The notes: a model not told the origin generated them from the letters alone. DNA of 64,000 nucleotides from Butyrivibrio sp. AC2005 (GCF_000424145.1 NZ_AUJI01000012.1:62001-126000), one strand, 5' to 3'; shown: positions 25,249 to 33,345, numbered from the stretch's first letter. Numbers and translations: made by a program.

Positions 25249-25295
25249 TAAGCAGAGGTTTAGTGAACTTTGAGTGAAATGGGCTGTGTTTTTTG

Positions 25296-25304
25296 TGATA
25301 CAAT
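25296..25304 (+). promoter_or_regulatory. Extended -10 promoter candidate
   Basis: TGATACAAT (25296-25304) is an extended -10 box, 38 bases before the next start. No clear -35 is seen. It would drive the TM2-protein gene. Confidence 0.45.
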
Positions 25305-25342
25305 TATTTCAATAGAACAAAAATGATAGGAGAAACAATTAT

Positions 25343-25858
25343 ATGAAGTGTCCAAATTGTGGGGCAGAATCTAATGGTAGCTTTTGCAGCTTTTGCGGAT
25401 CAAAAATGCCTGAGCAGCAACCTAATATTAGTATTACGAATAATTATTATGGTTCGAACTCACCGAATGTTAGTAATCCAGGCGTTAATGCAGTGACAAT
25501 TTTATGTCCAAAATGTGGTAGTGATAAAATCTCTTTTCAACGAGAATCAAGCGGTACGAGAGGATATCACAAAACCGTGGGTATGTGCAAAAATTGTGGC
25601 CACACTTGGATAACAGCACAGGATGCTCAACCACTTTATACTGATTATCACGCAGCGTCTCCTAGGAACAAATGGGTCGCATTGGTATTATGCATTTTCT
25701 TAGGCTATTTTGGTGTCCATCAGTTTTATGTTGGAAGAAAGGGATTGGGATGGATCTACTTGTTCACTGTTGGCTTATTTGGGTTAGGTTGGATGGTAGA
25801 CATTGTTCTCATTGCTACTGGGAAATTTAAAGATGCCCAGGGAAGATTGTTGTTATGA
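25343..25858 (+). CDS. Zinc-ribbon TM2-domain membrane protein
   Basis: A 171-residue protein. The N-terminus is a zinc ribbon (KCPNCGAES through FCSFCGSK, about 2-21), then a polar Asn/Ser-rich linker, a second ribbon (ILCPKCGSD with MCKNCGHTW, about 53-91), and a TM2 domain with two helices (about 107-160), including the typical GYFGVHQFYVGRKGLGW turn. TM2 proteins are small membrane proteins often fused to soluble sensors. RBS AGGAGAAAC. The double ribbon suggests a regulatory or scaffold role; no enzyme is indicated. Confidence 0.85.
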   Translation: MKCPNCGAESNGSFCSFCGSKMPEQQPNISITNNYYGSNSPNVSNPGVNAVTILCPKCGSDKISFQRESSGTRGYHKTVGMCKNCGHTWITAQDAQPLYTDYHAASPRNKWVALVLCIFLGYFGVHQFYVGRKGLGWIYLFTVGLFGLGWMVDIVLIATGKFKDAQGRLLL

Positions 25859-25884
25859 TTCTTTAAAAGAGAGGTAAGGTGGAC

Positions 25885-26448
25885 ATGAATAAATATTTAA
25901 AAAAGTCGATTGTATGTACATTGTTGTCATTAGTATTGATGTTAGAACTTCCGATGGCTACAATTCATGCAGATACAACTGTATATACGACTGCAACTGG
26001 CACCAAGTATCATTTCTCAAGAAGTTGTAGAGGGCTAAGCAGAGCCAAGAATATCTATGAGACTTCATTATCTGATGCTAAAGCAAGTGGATTGACGGCG
26101 TGTAGTATATGCTCTTCAGGTAGTTCTAACAATTCTAATTCTTCGTCATCAGATAAGAAATCATCTGATGATAATACCAATTCAGAAAGCAATTCTGATT
26201 CAAAAAAAGAAACCGTATCTTTGACGACTGATAAGAAAAAGGCATCTGTTCATGTTGGGGATACTATCATCCTGAAAATTAAGGGGAATAAGAAAAAGGT
26301 CACTTGGACTGCATCAAATAAAAATGTTAAGTTCCAGAAAAAAACAAAAACACAGGCCAAACTAAAAATGCTTAAAGCTGGAAAAACAAAAGTCACGGCC
26401 AAGATAAAAGGCAAGACATATAAATGGACATTGACCATTAAAAAATGA
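25885..26448 (+). CDS. Secreted protein with Ada-like zinc domain and Ig-like tail
   Basis: I chose the ATG at 25885 with GAGAGGTAAGG upstream; an in-frame GTG at 25879 is poorer. A signal peptide (about 1-31) is followed by a compact domain with YHFSRSCRGLS and the later TACSIC (about 42-78), i.e. the C...CxxC pattern of an Ada-like zinc-binding fold. A Ser/Asn-rich linker leads to a Lys-rich Ig-like (Big2-type) domain ending KGKTYKWTLTIKK. It is probably surface-attached or released. A degraded copy of its tail lies at 27316-27426, and two other neighbours carry the same zinc domain. Confidence 0.7.
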   Translation: MNKYLKKSIVCTLLSLVLMLELPMATIHADTTVYTTATGTKYHFSRSCRGLSRAKNIYETSLSDAKASGLTACSICSSGSSNNSNSSSSDKKSSDDNTNSESNSDSKKETVSLTTDKKKASVHVGDTIILKIKGNKKKVTWTASNKNVKFQKKTKTQAKLKMLKAGKTKVTAKIKGKTYKWTLTIKK

Positions 26449-26452
26449 TTAT

Positions 26453-26488
26453 AAGCTGTGGCGATTTAAATGATTGCCGCAGCTTTTG
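26453..26488 (+). terminator. Rho-independent terminator
   Basis: AAGCTG (26453-26458) pairs with CAGCTT (26480-26485), extended inward by GGC/GCC with two G-U pairs, followed by TTTTG. It ends the TM2/secreted-protein unit. Confidence 0.7.
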
Positions 26489-26528
26489 TAAATGATAGCC
26501 TAAATTACATATGTCAGAGGATGATAAT

Positions 26529-27248
26529 ATGCGTAAGAAAATTTATGAAATTATCGAAGTTGCTGAAGATGATAATCAACTAAGTAGACTATATGATGTG
26601 ATAATGCTTTTTTTTATTCTACTAAGCATTATTCCGTTGACTTTCAAAGAAACAAATAGGCTTTTTTATGCAATTGATAAGATTACTGTTTCAGTTTTTA
26701 TAATGGATTATGCTCTCAGATGGATTACCGCGGATTATAAACTTGAAGGAAAGAAGATGTCTTTTGTAAGATATCCTTTTACCGTTTGGGCTATTGTTGA
26801 TTTGCTATCGATTTTGCCTTCGTTGACTACGCTGAAGAGTGGGTTTAAGCTCTTGAGATTATTTAGGATGATAAGAACGTTCAGAATCTTTAGAATTTTT
26901 AAAGCACTGAGGTATTCAAAAAGCTTGATCATTATAATAAATGTGCTGAAGAAATCACGACAGGCATTATTTGCCGTTTGTTCTTTGGCTATAGGATATG
27001 TTTTGGTAGCTGCGCTCGTGATATTTTGCGTTGAACCTGAGAGTTTTTCATCTTTCTTTGATGCAATATACTGGGCTACGGTTTCTTTGACCACAGTTGG
27101 ATATGGAGATATTTATCCTGTGACTGTAGTTGGCAGAGTTGTGACTATGTTTTCATCATTCTTTGGAATAGCGATTGTTGCACTACCGGCGGGAATAATA
27201 ACAGCCGGATACATGAAAGAGGTAGATAAAAAAGACATTTCAGAATGA
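26529..27248 (+). CDS. Voltage-gated potassium channel
   Basis: A six-segment channel subunit (about 239 residues from the ATG at 26529, which has AGAGGATG upstream; an in-frame ATG at 26511 would add six). S4 shows the positively charged periodic pattern LLRLFRMIRTFRIFRIFK (about 103-120), and the pore has the K+ selectivity filter TTVGYGD (about 188-194) before S6. Homotetramers would conduct K+ across the membrane in response to voltage. It lies between the secreted-protein genes in a cargo block with no obvious operon partner; a terminator precedes it. Confidence 0.93.
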   Translation: MRKKIYEIIEVAEDDNQLSRLYDVIMLFFILLSIIPLTFKETNRLFYAIDKITVSVFIMDYALRWITADYKLEGKKMSFVRYPFTVWAIVDLLSILPSLTTLKSGFKLLRLFRMIRTFRIFRIFKALRYSKSLIIIINVLKKSRQALFAVCSLAIGYVLVAALVIFCVEPESFSSFFDAIYWATVSLTTVGYGDIYPVTVVGRVVTMFSSFFGIAIVALPAGIITAGYMKEVDKKDISE

Positions 27249-27315
27249 TTTTGGATACTTTTTTTAAAATGAGGACAAAAATAAGAAATGTGTAGTCATT
27301 ATTGTTGTAATTTTT

Positions 27316-27426
27316 TGAAAAATCAAAGAAACAAGCAAAATTTAGGATGCTTAAGCCGGAAAAATAAGGATAAAAGCCAAAGTAAATGGTAAGACTTATA
27401 CCTGGGAACTTACAATAAAGAAATAA
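27316..27426 (+). pseudogene. Degenerate copy of the 25885-26448 gene's 3' end
   Basis: The sequence parallels the tail of the gene at 25885-26448 in order and content: MLK followed by (A)GK-R-KAKVNGKTYTW-ELTIKK and a TAA at 27424-27426. A single-base loss (AAAGC to AAGC) near 27352 shifts the frame. No start or signal region survives. The hairpin after it is also a copy of the parent's terminator, so the duplicated unit included the 3' end and terminator. It is not expressed as a protein. Confidence 0.75.
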
Positions 27427-27430
27427 AATG

Positions 27431-27464
27431 TAGCTGTGGTAATTTGGGAGGATTACCACAGCTA
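27431..27464 (+). terminator. Strong hairpin after the degenerate copy
   Basis: TAGCTGTGGTAAT (27431-27443) pairs perfectly with ATTACCACAGCTA (27452-27464), 13 bp around 8 bases. It is followed by TATTTG and resembles the terminator at 26453. From 27465 to 27674 I see no gene, only AT-rich sequence. Confidence 0.6.
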
Positions 27465-27674
27465 TATTTGAATAATAAATTAGTACTGATTTAAGTAAAA
27501 TATGATCGAGACATATTTTTTGCCAAAATGGAAAAATAAAGCAACAGATCATATCATTCATAACATTTATATACTTAAGGGTTCGCTCTATAGTTAATAT
27601 ATAAATACTGATGAGCCCTTGTAGCATATCTTAAATGAATATTTAATGGTCTTTTATTTTTTTTATTTTTGTAA

Positions 27675-27680
27675 TATAAT
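27675..27680 (+). promoter_or_regulatory. -10 box of the riboswitch-controlled unit
   Basis: TATAAT at 27675-27680 is a perfect -10 box; the -35 region at about 27652 is T-rich and weak. Initiation near 27687 would place the aptamer at the 5' end of the transcript. Confidence 0.5.
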
Positions 27681-27720
27681 GGCTTGGCGTTAATATTCGA
27701 AGTAGATATACTTGTTGATA

Positions 27721-27790
27721 TTAAGTAAAACCAGAGCAATCTGGCGACACAAAGCTATAGGGACTCATAGAGTTAGCCAGCTGCATCTTT
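27721..27790 (+). promoter_or_regulatory. Probable cyclic-di-GMP-I (GEMM-I) riboswitch aptamer
   Basis: The sequence has the GEMM-I hallmarks in order: AAAACC leading into a hairpin CCAGA-GCAA-TCTGG (27731-27744) closed by a GNRA tetraloop, then GACACAAAGCTATAGGG (the conserved GACGCAAAGC-A-GGG with one change), a short arm, and TTAGCCAGCTGC at the 3' end. A terminator follows at once, so binding of c-di-GMP is expected to decide between termination and read-through into the secreted nuclease gene. The 5' strand of the closing helix is weak compared with the consensus, which keeps the confidence below certainty. Confidence 0.75.
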
Positions 27791-27796
27791 AGTTAT

Positions 27797-27823
27797 GGAT
27801 CTTGCAGTGGCAAGATCTTTTTT
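27797..27823 (+). terminator. Expression-platform terminator of the riboswitch
   Basis: GATCTTGC (27798-27805) pairs with GCAAGATC (27810-27817) around AGTG, followed by TTTTTT. It sits between the aptamer and the ribosome-binding site AAGAAGGTGAG. Confidence 0.85.
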
Positions 27824-27845
27824 GGGAGTTAAGAAGGTGAGTGTT

Positions 27846-28790
27846 ATGAAAAGAGAAAATATAAATTATAAAAGAGGGATAGGATTAGCTTTAGGTCTGA
27901 TTTTATCCTTGTTTGTGTGTACGCCTATTAGCGCAACTGCGAAGCCTGATATTCCTGCATATGATGGTAAAGTATCTATAGCTATAAATGAAAACATCCC
28001 GACTTTTTCTTCATCAGAAATAACAACAATATCATATGAAAAATACGGGGAATTAGATAAATTGGGCAGATGCACGGCAGCGGAAGCGTGTGTTGGAAAA
28101 GAACTAATGCCTACAGAAAAACGTGGCTCAATAGGGATGATTAAACCTACAGGATGGAATCAAAACAAATATGAAGGATTAGTTAATTCAAATCCTCCGT
28201 ATTTATACAATAGATGTCACCTTATTGGATATCAATTGACAGGAGAAAATGCAAATGAGAAGAATCTAATAACAGGTACAAGATATTTTAATATTGAAGG
28301 AATGCTTCCTTACGAAGATGAAGTTGCAGATTATGTAAAAAATTCTAGCAATCATGTCATGTATCGTGTAACACCTATCTTTGATGGCGATAACTTGCTA
28401 TGCAAAGGTGTGCAGATGGAAGCCTATTCCGTAGAAGATAAGGGAAAGGCGATAAGCTTCAATGTCTTTTGCTATAATGTACAACCTGGTGTAATACTAA
28501 ATTATTCAGATGGGACTAACTATAAAGATGAGAATTATGTTTCAAAAACAAGTTCGAAAAATGAAACTCCTCAAAAGTTAGAAACGACATCTAATATTGA
28601 GAAAGAAACGACTGCAACAACCACGAATGATAATACAGCATATATAGCAAACAGAAATACAAAAAAATTTCATTATCAGACATGTAGTAGTGTTAGTGAA
28701 ATGAAAGAAAAAAATAAACTGTATTATAATGGAACGCGAGAAGAACTGATAGAACAAGGATATGCACCGTGTAAAAGATGTAATCCATAA
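27846..28790 (+). CDS. Secreted DNA/RNA non-specific nuclease with Ada-like zinc tail
   Basis: I chose the ATG at 27846 after AAGAAGGTGAG; earlier in-frame starts would lie in the terminator. The 314-residue product has a signal peptide (about 1-35) and an EndA/NucA-type nuclease domain with the catalytic YNRCHLIGYQL (about 120-130; DRGH-type, His conserved) and NEKNLITGTRYFNIEGM (about 136-152), then a Thr/Asn linker and a C-terminal zinc domain KKFHYQTCSS to APCKRCNP. It should degrade extracellular nucleic acids. The c-di-GMP riboswitch upstream links it to the sessile/motile switch. Confidence 0.9.
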   Translation: MKRENINYKRGIGLALGLILSLFVCTPISATAKPDIPAYDGKVSIAINENIPTFSSSEITTISYEKYGELDKLGRCTAAEACVGKELMPTEKRGSIGMIKPTGWNQNKYEGLVNSNPPYLYNRCHLIGYQLTGENANEKNLITGTRYFNIEGMLPYEDEVADYVKNSSNHVMYRVTPIFDGDNLLCKGVQMEAYSVEDKGKAISFNVFCYNVQPGVILNYSDGTNYKDENYVSKTSSKNETPQKLETTSNIEKETTATTTNDNTAYIANRNTKKFHYQTCSSVSEMKEKNKLYYNGTREELIEQGYAPCKRCNP

Positions 28791-28823
28791 AAATTAAGAA
28801 AATTTAGTAAAGAGGAGAAAAAG

Positions 28824-29951
28824 ATGTCTAAGATATGGGCGATTGTGCAATGGGTTTTGGCAGGTTTTAATATTTTTATGGCCATCGGCTGTTTTATGAA
28901 CGGTGGGCTATATATTATAAGTGGAGTATTATTTCTTGCTCTTGCAGTGGTAATATCTCCACTGAGAAAAAAGATTTTTAGTTTTTTGCCTCCAAAATTT
29001 CAGAATGGAATTGTTACTATAGTATCTTGTATAGTACTAATGATTGGTAGTTTTGCAACACTCCCATCATCACAATCAAATGAGAAAGTAGCTGACGATA
29101 AAGAGGATCAAACAACAGAACGATTTGTTGAAACTGATAATTCTATAGAGGAAGCATCTGATGAAGAAATGGTAAATGAAGATAGTAATATCGAGAAATT
29201 GTCATTTCGTTCTAGTGAAGACATTGAACTTGTTGAGGGTGATGAGAAATCTGGTAGTTACTTAAAAGCAAAAGTTAAAGATCGAGATTCGTTTTCAGAA
29301 AGCGATGTGGTTTTTGTTAGTAAAAACCCAGAGATAGCCACTATTGAATTTTCCAAAGCTGCATTGACAGATTATCTATATTACAGTATCAAAGGCATAT
29401 CTGAAGGTGAGACAGAAGTATATGCGATGTCTAAAGACGGAGCCATTGAGTCTGAACATGTAAAAGTAACCGTTAAGATAGATGAAGAAAAAATAGCTAA
29501 GGAGAAAGAAGAAGCAGAAAAAGCTGAAGCGGAGAAAAAGGCTACTGAAGAGGCAGAAAAGAAGGCAGAAGAAGAAAAGTTGGCTAAGGAAAAAGTAGAT
29601 GCTGAGGCTCAAAATGCTGAGAATAATGAGGATGTGGCTAAAACAACTGATGAACAAACTCCGGATTCAGCTGTTGCTTCTGTAGCTGCGCCAGAGACAG
29701 AAGTGCCTCCCACATCTGAAGTAGATAACAGTTCTAGCGGTGACGGTGATGGTAGTAACTTCAACACATACAATAACCCAGAACAGCAGAATACGACAGA
29801 AGAATATGTGCTTAATACAAGCACAAAGAAATTCCATCGTCCCAGTTGTTCTTCAGTACCAACAATAAGTCCATCTAATTATGCAACAGCGTCAAATAGA
29901 GATGAAATAATTGGTCAAGGTTATCAACCATGCAAAAAATGTAACCCTTAA
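28824..29951 (+). CDS. Membrane protein with Ig-like region, coiled coil and Ada-like zinc tail
   Basis: A 375-residue protein with three N-terminal membrane segments (about 5-22, 27-45, 60-78), an acidic stretch, a Big2/Ig-like region (about 125-215, including VVFVSKNPEIATIEFS), an Ala/Glu/Lys coiled coil (about 220-265) and a C-terminal KKFHRPSCSS to QPCKKCNP zinc domain. The last 40 residues match the tail of the secreted nuclease just upstream. RBS AAGAGGAGAA. It follows the nuclease by 33 bases, probably on the riboswitch-controlled transcript. A terminator follows at 29999. Confidence 0.75.
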   Translation: MSKIWAIVQWVLAGFNIFMAIGCFMNGGLYIISGVLFLALAVVISPLRKKIFSFLPPKFQNGIVTIVSCIVLMIGSFATLPSSQSNEKVADDKEDQTTERFVETDNSIEEASDEEMVNEDSNIEKLSFRSSEDIELVEGDEKSGSYLKAKVKDRDSFSESDVVFVSKNPEIATIEFSKAALTDYLYYSIKGISEGETEVYAMSKDGAIESEHVKVTVKIDEEKIAKEKEEAEKAEAEKKATEEAEKKAEEEKLAKEKVDAEAQNAENNEDVAKTTDEQTPDSAVASVAAPETEVPPTSEVDNSSSGDGDGSNFNTYNNPEQQNTTEEYVLNTSTKKFHRPSCSSVPTISPSNYATASNRDEIIGQGYQPCKKCNP

Positions 29952-29998
29952 TATGAAAAAACGAGGGATAGCAATTTTATAATTTTTAGAAAAAGCAG

Positions 29999-30037
29999 TG
30001 GAGAACGCTGAAATTGTATGGTGTTCTCCATTTTTTT
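29999..30037 (+). terminator. Rho-independent terminator
   Basis: TGGAGAAC (29999-30006) pairs perfectly with GTTCTCCA (30023-30030), followed by TTTTTTT. It closes the nuclease/zinc-tail unit. Confidence 0.88.
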
Positions 30038-30067
30038 ATCAGAGATTCAGTATTATTTAATCTGTAA

Positions 30068-30170
30068 GCGCTAAATTGTTCGGTGGGTAGCGCGACCACC
30101 ACAATTATATTATTAGGTACAAGGACTTTTGCCCGTAAAATATACCCCAACCCATACGGGCTGGGGCACC
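30068..30170 (+). other. GC-rich structured segment
   Basis: In an AT-rich setting, this short block has several strong pairings. AATTGT (30074-30079) plus GGTGG (30082-30086) pair with CCACC (30096-30100) plus ACAATT (30101-30106). CCCCA-A-CCC (30145-30153) pairs with GGG-C-TGGGG (30158-30166). Competing pairings GCGCTA/TAGCGC (30068/30088) and GCCCGT/ACGGGC (30131/30156) exclude the first ones, so alternative folds are possible. There is no U-tract after it. It may be a non-coding RNA or switch, or simply the leader of the remnant that follows. Confidence 0.35.
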
Positions 30171-30184
30171 TTAACAATTCACAT

Positions 30185-30388
30185 ATGATTAAGAACACAT
30201 TACATCGAAAAATTCCTTTTGATGCTGCTGGTAAAGATCTTTTAGAGTTTTTTTACACTCTGGATTCCAAGGACAGAGCTTTTCATGTTCCTCATCACTT
30301 GTTCCTACTGAGGGGGGGAGACGCTGATGCGGTATATTGGATATTTACCAGGATGATGACTTATCCGCTTTTCTACTTAAAAAAGTGG
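30185..30388 (+). pseudogene. Coding remnant of unknown family
   Basis: A frame from ATG 30185 reads like protein (IKNTLHRKIPFDAAGKDLLE, then a TLDSKDRAFHVPHHLFLLRG-type stretch and YWIFTRMMTYPLF), but has no Shine-Dalgarno and runs into the next gene's promoter. A promoter at 30391 and the signal peptide at 30449 show the secreted protein is a separate gene. I take the stretch as the 5' part of an unknown gene cut off at its end. The function is not known. Confidence 0.35.
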
Positions 30389-30390
30389 TG

Positions 30391-30399
30391 TGATATAAT
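30391..30399 (+). promoter_or_regulatory. Extended -10 promoter
   Basis: TG-A-TATAAT (30391-30399) is an extended -10 box 50 bases before the start at 30449; no good -35 is seen. Confidence 0.5.
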
Positions 30400-30448
30400 T
30401 AAAAAGTCATATGATTTTGCTCAAAATAACAAGAGTGTGGGGGATGTT

Positions 30449-31135
30449 ATGGGAAGAAAAAAAGTCATTAAATTATTCAGCATGTTACTAATTGTATCAT
30501 TTCTCTTTGAGAGTCAGCCAAGTGTGGTATGCGCTGCGGATAAAGCACTTCAATTTAATTTTAGTAAAGCTCAGACAAAGAGTGATCAGAATTATTTTGT
30601 TCATATTTATAGCAACGAGAGTATACAAGCTGTATTTGCTGATTCTAAGATTTCTTATGATTTATATATACCCAAAAAGATCATGAAAGGATCTGGGGTG
30701 AGCATAAGAAGTAATATGGGTTTTGTTGAGCATCAGACAATGCTGCAGATGGCGAGTAAGTATTCATTTTCGGTTGATCCAAGTGGAAATTTATGTGGAT
30801 TTGAGAATATAAAGGGACGCGATAGTGCGCCTCAAGAACCTATGAATAAAATAAAGAAATATGCTAAGGTTAAGAAATACAAGGATTATTACAAATTGTC
30901 AGTAAAAAATCTGCCAGTGGTGGAATATTATAATGACACTCCTGTAGATGGGTATACTTATGATTCATTTGCTTTTTGTTTGATACTTAATGTTAATGGA
31001 AAGAAGATGAAATCAAAGATGTATATTGATAATCTGACATTTCAATCTGGTAGAAAAGTCACCTGCAAGTTTAACAAGAAAGAAAATGTGTTTATCACTG
31101 CGGATAATAAGACAAAGATAGCAAAAATAAAATAA
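30449..31135 (+). CDS. Secreted protein of unknown family (228 aa)
   Basis: The start at 30449 has GGGGGAT five bases upstream and gives a proper signal peptide (MGRKKVIKLFS..., cleaved after about residue 30, CAADKA). The frame is open further upstream, but that part would precede a promoter. The mature protein (about 200 residues) is basic, beta-rich and has no recognised domain; its two cysteines are far apart. It lies alone between two terminators. It is not obviously related to the zinc-tail proteins. The function is unknown. Confidence 0.65.
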   Translation: MGRKKVIKLFSMLLIVSFLFESQPSVVCAADKALQFNFSKAQTKSDQNYFVHIYSNESIQAVFADSKISYDLYIPKKIMKGSGVSIRSNMGFVEHQTMLQMASKYSFSVDPSGNLCGFENIKGRDSAPQEPMNKIKKYAKVKKYKDYYKLSVKNLPVVEYYNDTPVDGYTYDSFAFCLILNVNGKKMKSKMYIDNLTFQSGRKVTCKFNKKENVFITADNKTKIAKIK

Positions 31136-31146
31136 TAAAGATATAC

Positions 31147-31195
31147 AAAACGGACTCTGAGATCAATTAAGTAAATTGATGACGGAGTCCGTTTT
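31147..31195 (+). terminator. Rho-independent terminator, AT-symmetric
   Basis: AAAACGGACTC (31147-31157) pairs with GAGTCCGTTTT (31185-31195), 11 bp with an inner CAATT/AATTG pairing. It could work in both directions. The following 31196-31440 is AT-rich with no gene. Confidence 0.8.
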
Positions 31196-31440
31196 GTTTC
31201 GTGTAATGAATAAAGGTGCTGTTAATAGGATTCAATACAATAATAAAAAAAGAATAATAATATCATACTTATTTAATAATCATTTAATCTTTATTGGTTG
31301 ATATGGGATTATGGCAAATGTAAAAATATTAGTATAAATAGGCACCTTTGTAATGTCAAATAGAAGTATGGCTCATGAATACAAAATGCATATATAAAAA
31401 ATAAGAAAAATGATTTTGCCAAATGATAAGGAGAATATTA

Positions 31441-33345
31441 ATGTTTTGTTCTAAGTGTGGTAAAGAGATTAGTGATAATGTGAGATTTTGTCCTTCTTGT
31501 GGGGAAAAGATAGACGAAGTAAAACATGGGATCAGTCTAAAAAAAGAAACTGAAGAAGTAAAACATGGAATCAGTTTAAAAAAAGAAATGGATGAGTCTG
31601 CTTTAGATAATAGTAATAATACTTCTAATACACAGGCTATAGACATTACGAACTATTATGGTGAATATCATTTCAAGAGCCAGGCCAAGGGTAAGGGCGT
31701 GGATGTTGGGCCTATTACACTGGTTGAAGGATATAGTACCAAGACAGATATTACTGTTGATTCTAAAATTCTCAAATACACACAAAGTAGAAGATTTGGA
31801 AAAGATAAGCAGGGTCAAATTAATATAGCAAGTATTCGTTCTATTGAGTCGGGAACATATTTCTCTCTATGGATACTGATATTGTTTGCCCTTATAGCAG
31901 GTATATGCGCCTTTACACCAATTGTCGTTGGAACAGACATTGTGCTTAGAGCTGTGATTGCTGCGATTATTTTGTTAGGGTTATTGTTTGAAATTAGAAA
32001 TATTAGGACTATTATTATTCAATCGGGGGGGAAGTTTTTCTTTGACAGTAGAAATAGGAAAGATGTTAATATTTTTATCGAAGATATGACATCTCATCCT
32101 CAATTTAAAGGGAAGATTAAAAAAAGCTTATTTCCTATTCAAAAAATGGCAATCATAGCGCTATTGGTTTGTACGGGAGTAATGGTTTTAAATCCAAATC
32201 CATTCGCTAGTTCGCAGCTGTTTGAAGGAACTTATCAAGAATGGGAAGCGGCACATTATCCGGATAATTATAGAACTTACATTATAGCTGATGTTACATT
32301 GGGCATGGAAGATACTGAGAATGACAGTATTTTAGTTGCTGCTGGTGATTCGTTTGATAAAGAAATATGGATTACTAACAATAAGGGGCAAAAGATTAAG
32401 GATTGGACATGGTTACATGAGGGCACTCCTTTTGAGGGTAACTATGCCATTTTTGAAGTCACATTGACTCCATATAGGAATGACGAAATTTATACTGCTG
32501 AAGAATCGTTTGTATACGCAGATCCTATGGCTATCACATATGATCAGTACGTAGCTCGGATGGGAGGTATAAACGATTCTGAAGTAGAAACTATTTCAAG
32601 TGAGATTGACAACAATAATAATATAGAAGAAACAACTCCTGTTGCAGATGATATTGTATCTGCAAATGAGATAAGTAATGAGAATGTTAATGATTATCCT
32701 GCTGATAATCAAGGCGATTATCTTAATTATTGGGATTGGTGTGGGTCTTATGAAGGCGGTTGGATGGATACATCTTTGTGGTTTGGGTTATACTCTGATG
32801 GCACACAGGATCCAGAGTGTGGTTATATAGAATTAAATTTTAGAGGAAATGAATTTCGTGGAGATTTGTTTTATCTAGGTGGGAATAAATTCTATTGTGA
32901 TATGGTATATGCATCTTCTACAGAAAAATACTATCTTTATGCTGGAATGGCTGGAGGTAAATGTACTCTAGAAATATATAATGCGGATGAGTCATATGAA
33001 TGTACATATACTATGGATGTGTCATATGAGGAATATGTAGAAAATGAGTATCAGAGTAGTTTGAATGGAGAATACATAGTATATGGATCTGATTCAGGAT
33101 ATTTTGACAGAAGCTATTTTGAGAGTTTTACTAATGATGAATTAAGGCTTGCTAGAAACGAAATTTTTGCTCGTCATGGAAGAACGTTTAAAGATCAGAA
33201 ATTGCAAGATTACTTTAATTCTAAGTCGTGGTACACTCCAAGGTATTCACCTGAAGAATTTGATTCAAAAATGGATCAGATTCTTAATGTTTGGGAGAAG
33301 TCAAATGTAGAAACAATAAAGCAGGTAGAGGCATCTAGAAAGTAA
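31441..33345 (+). CDS. Zinc-ribbon membrane protein with YARHG domain
   Basis: A 634-residue protein from ATG 31441 (AAGGAGA upstream; an in-frame ATG at 31423 precedes the RBS). The N-terminal zinc ribbon (MFCSKCGKE to RFCPSCGEK, about 1-22) is followed by a 13-residue tandem repeat, a soluble part, three membrane segments (about 140-190 and 236-256), an extracellular region with an acidic linker and a beta-rich domain (about 430-540), and a C-terminal YARHG domain (RLARNEIFARHGRTF, about 571-585). Such proteins are probably extracellular sensors or adhesins anchored in the membrane. A promoter is not clear. Confidence 0.8.
   Translation: MFCSKCGKEISDNVRFCPSCGEKIDEVKHGISLKKETEEVKHGISLKKEMDESALDNSNNTSNTQAIDITNYYGEYHFKSQAKGKGVDVGPITLVEGYSTKTDITVDSKILKYTQSRRFGKDKQGQINIASIRSIESGTYFSLWILILFALIAGICAFTPIVVGTDIVLRAVIAAIILLGLLFEIRNIRTIIIQSGGKFFFDSRNRKDVNIFIEDMTSHPQFKGKIKKSLFPIQKMAIIALLVCTGVMVLNPNPFASSQLFEGTYQEWEAAHYPDNYRTYIIADVTLGMEDTENDSILVAAGDSFDKEIWITNNKGQKIKDWTWLHEGTPFEGNYAIFEVTLTPYRNDEIYTAEESFVYADPMAITYDQYVARMGGINDSEVETISSEIDNNNNIEETTPVADDIVSANEISNENVNDYPADNQGDYLNYWDWCGSYEGGWMDTSLWFGLYSDGTQDPECGYIELNFRGNEFRGDLFYLGGNKFYCDMVYASSTEKYYLYAGMAGGKCTLEIYNADESYECTYTMDVSYEEYVENEYQSSLNGEYIVYGSDSGYFDRSYFESFTNDELRLARNEIFARHGRTFKDQKLQDYFNSKSWYTPRYSPEEFDSKMDQILNVWEKSNVETIKQVEASRK
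31516..31593 (+). repeat. 39-bp tandem repeat, two copies, inside the YARHG protein gene
   Basis: Copies at 31516-31554 and 31555-31593 encode EVKHGISLKKETE and EVKHGISLKKEMD. They differ at only a few bases, so the duplication is recent. It is in frame and adds a charged 13-residue unit between zinc ribbon and membrane region. Confidence 0.85.

Noticed and set aside
27145..27627. 160-codon minus-strand frame over the channel gene end and the gap
   Set aside because: AT-rich, low-complexity product, crosses the duplicated tail and terminator; no ribosome-binding site.
30068..30106. H-type pseudoknot from GCGCTA/TAGCGC and GGTGG/CCACC
   Set aside because: The connecting loop is only two bases and cannot span the first stem; a simple hairpin is more likely.
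30083..30448. Upstream extension of the secreted protein at 30449
   Set aside because: The frame is open, but a promoter, a ribosome-binding site and a proper signal peptide all point to a start at 30449.
31212..31349. AAAGGTGC and GCACCTTT as a long-range inverted repeat
   Set aside because: Eight bases over more than 120 bases of AT-rich DNA can occur by chance and no other support exists.
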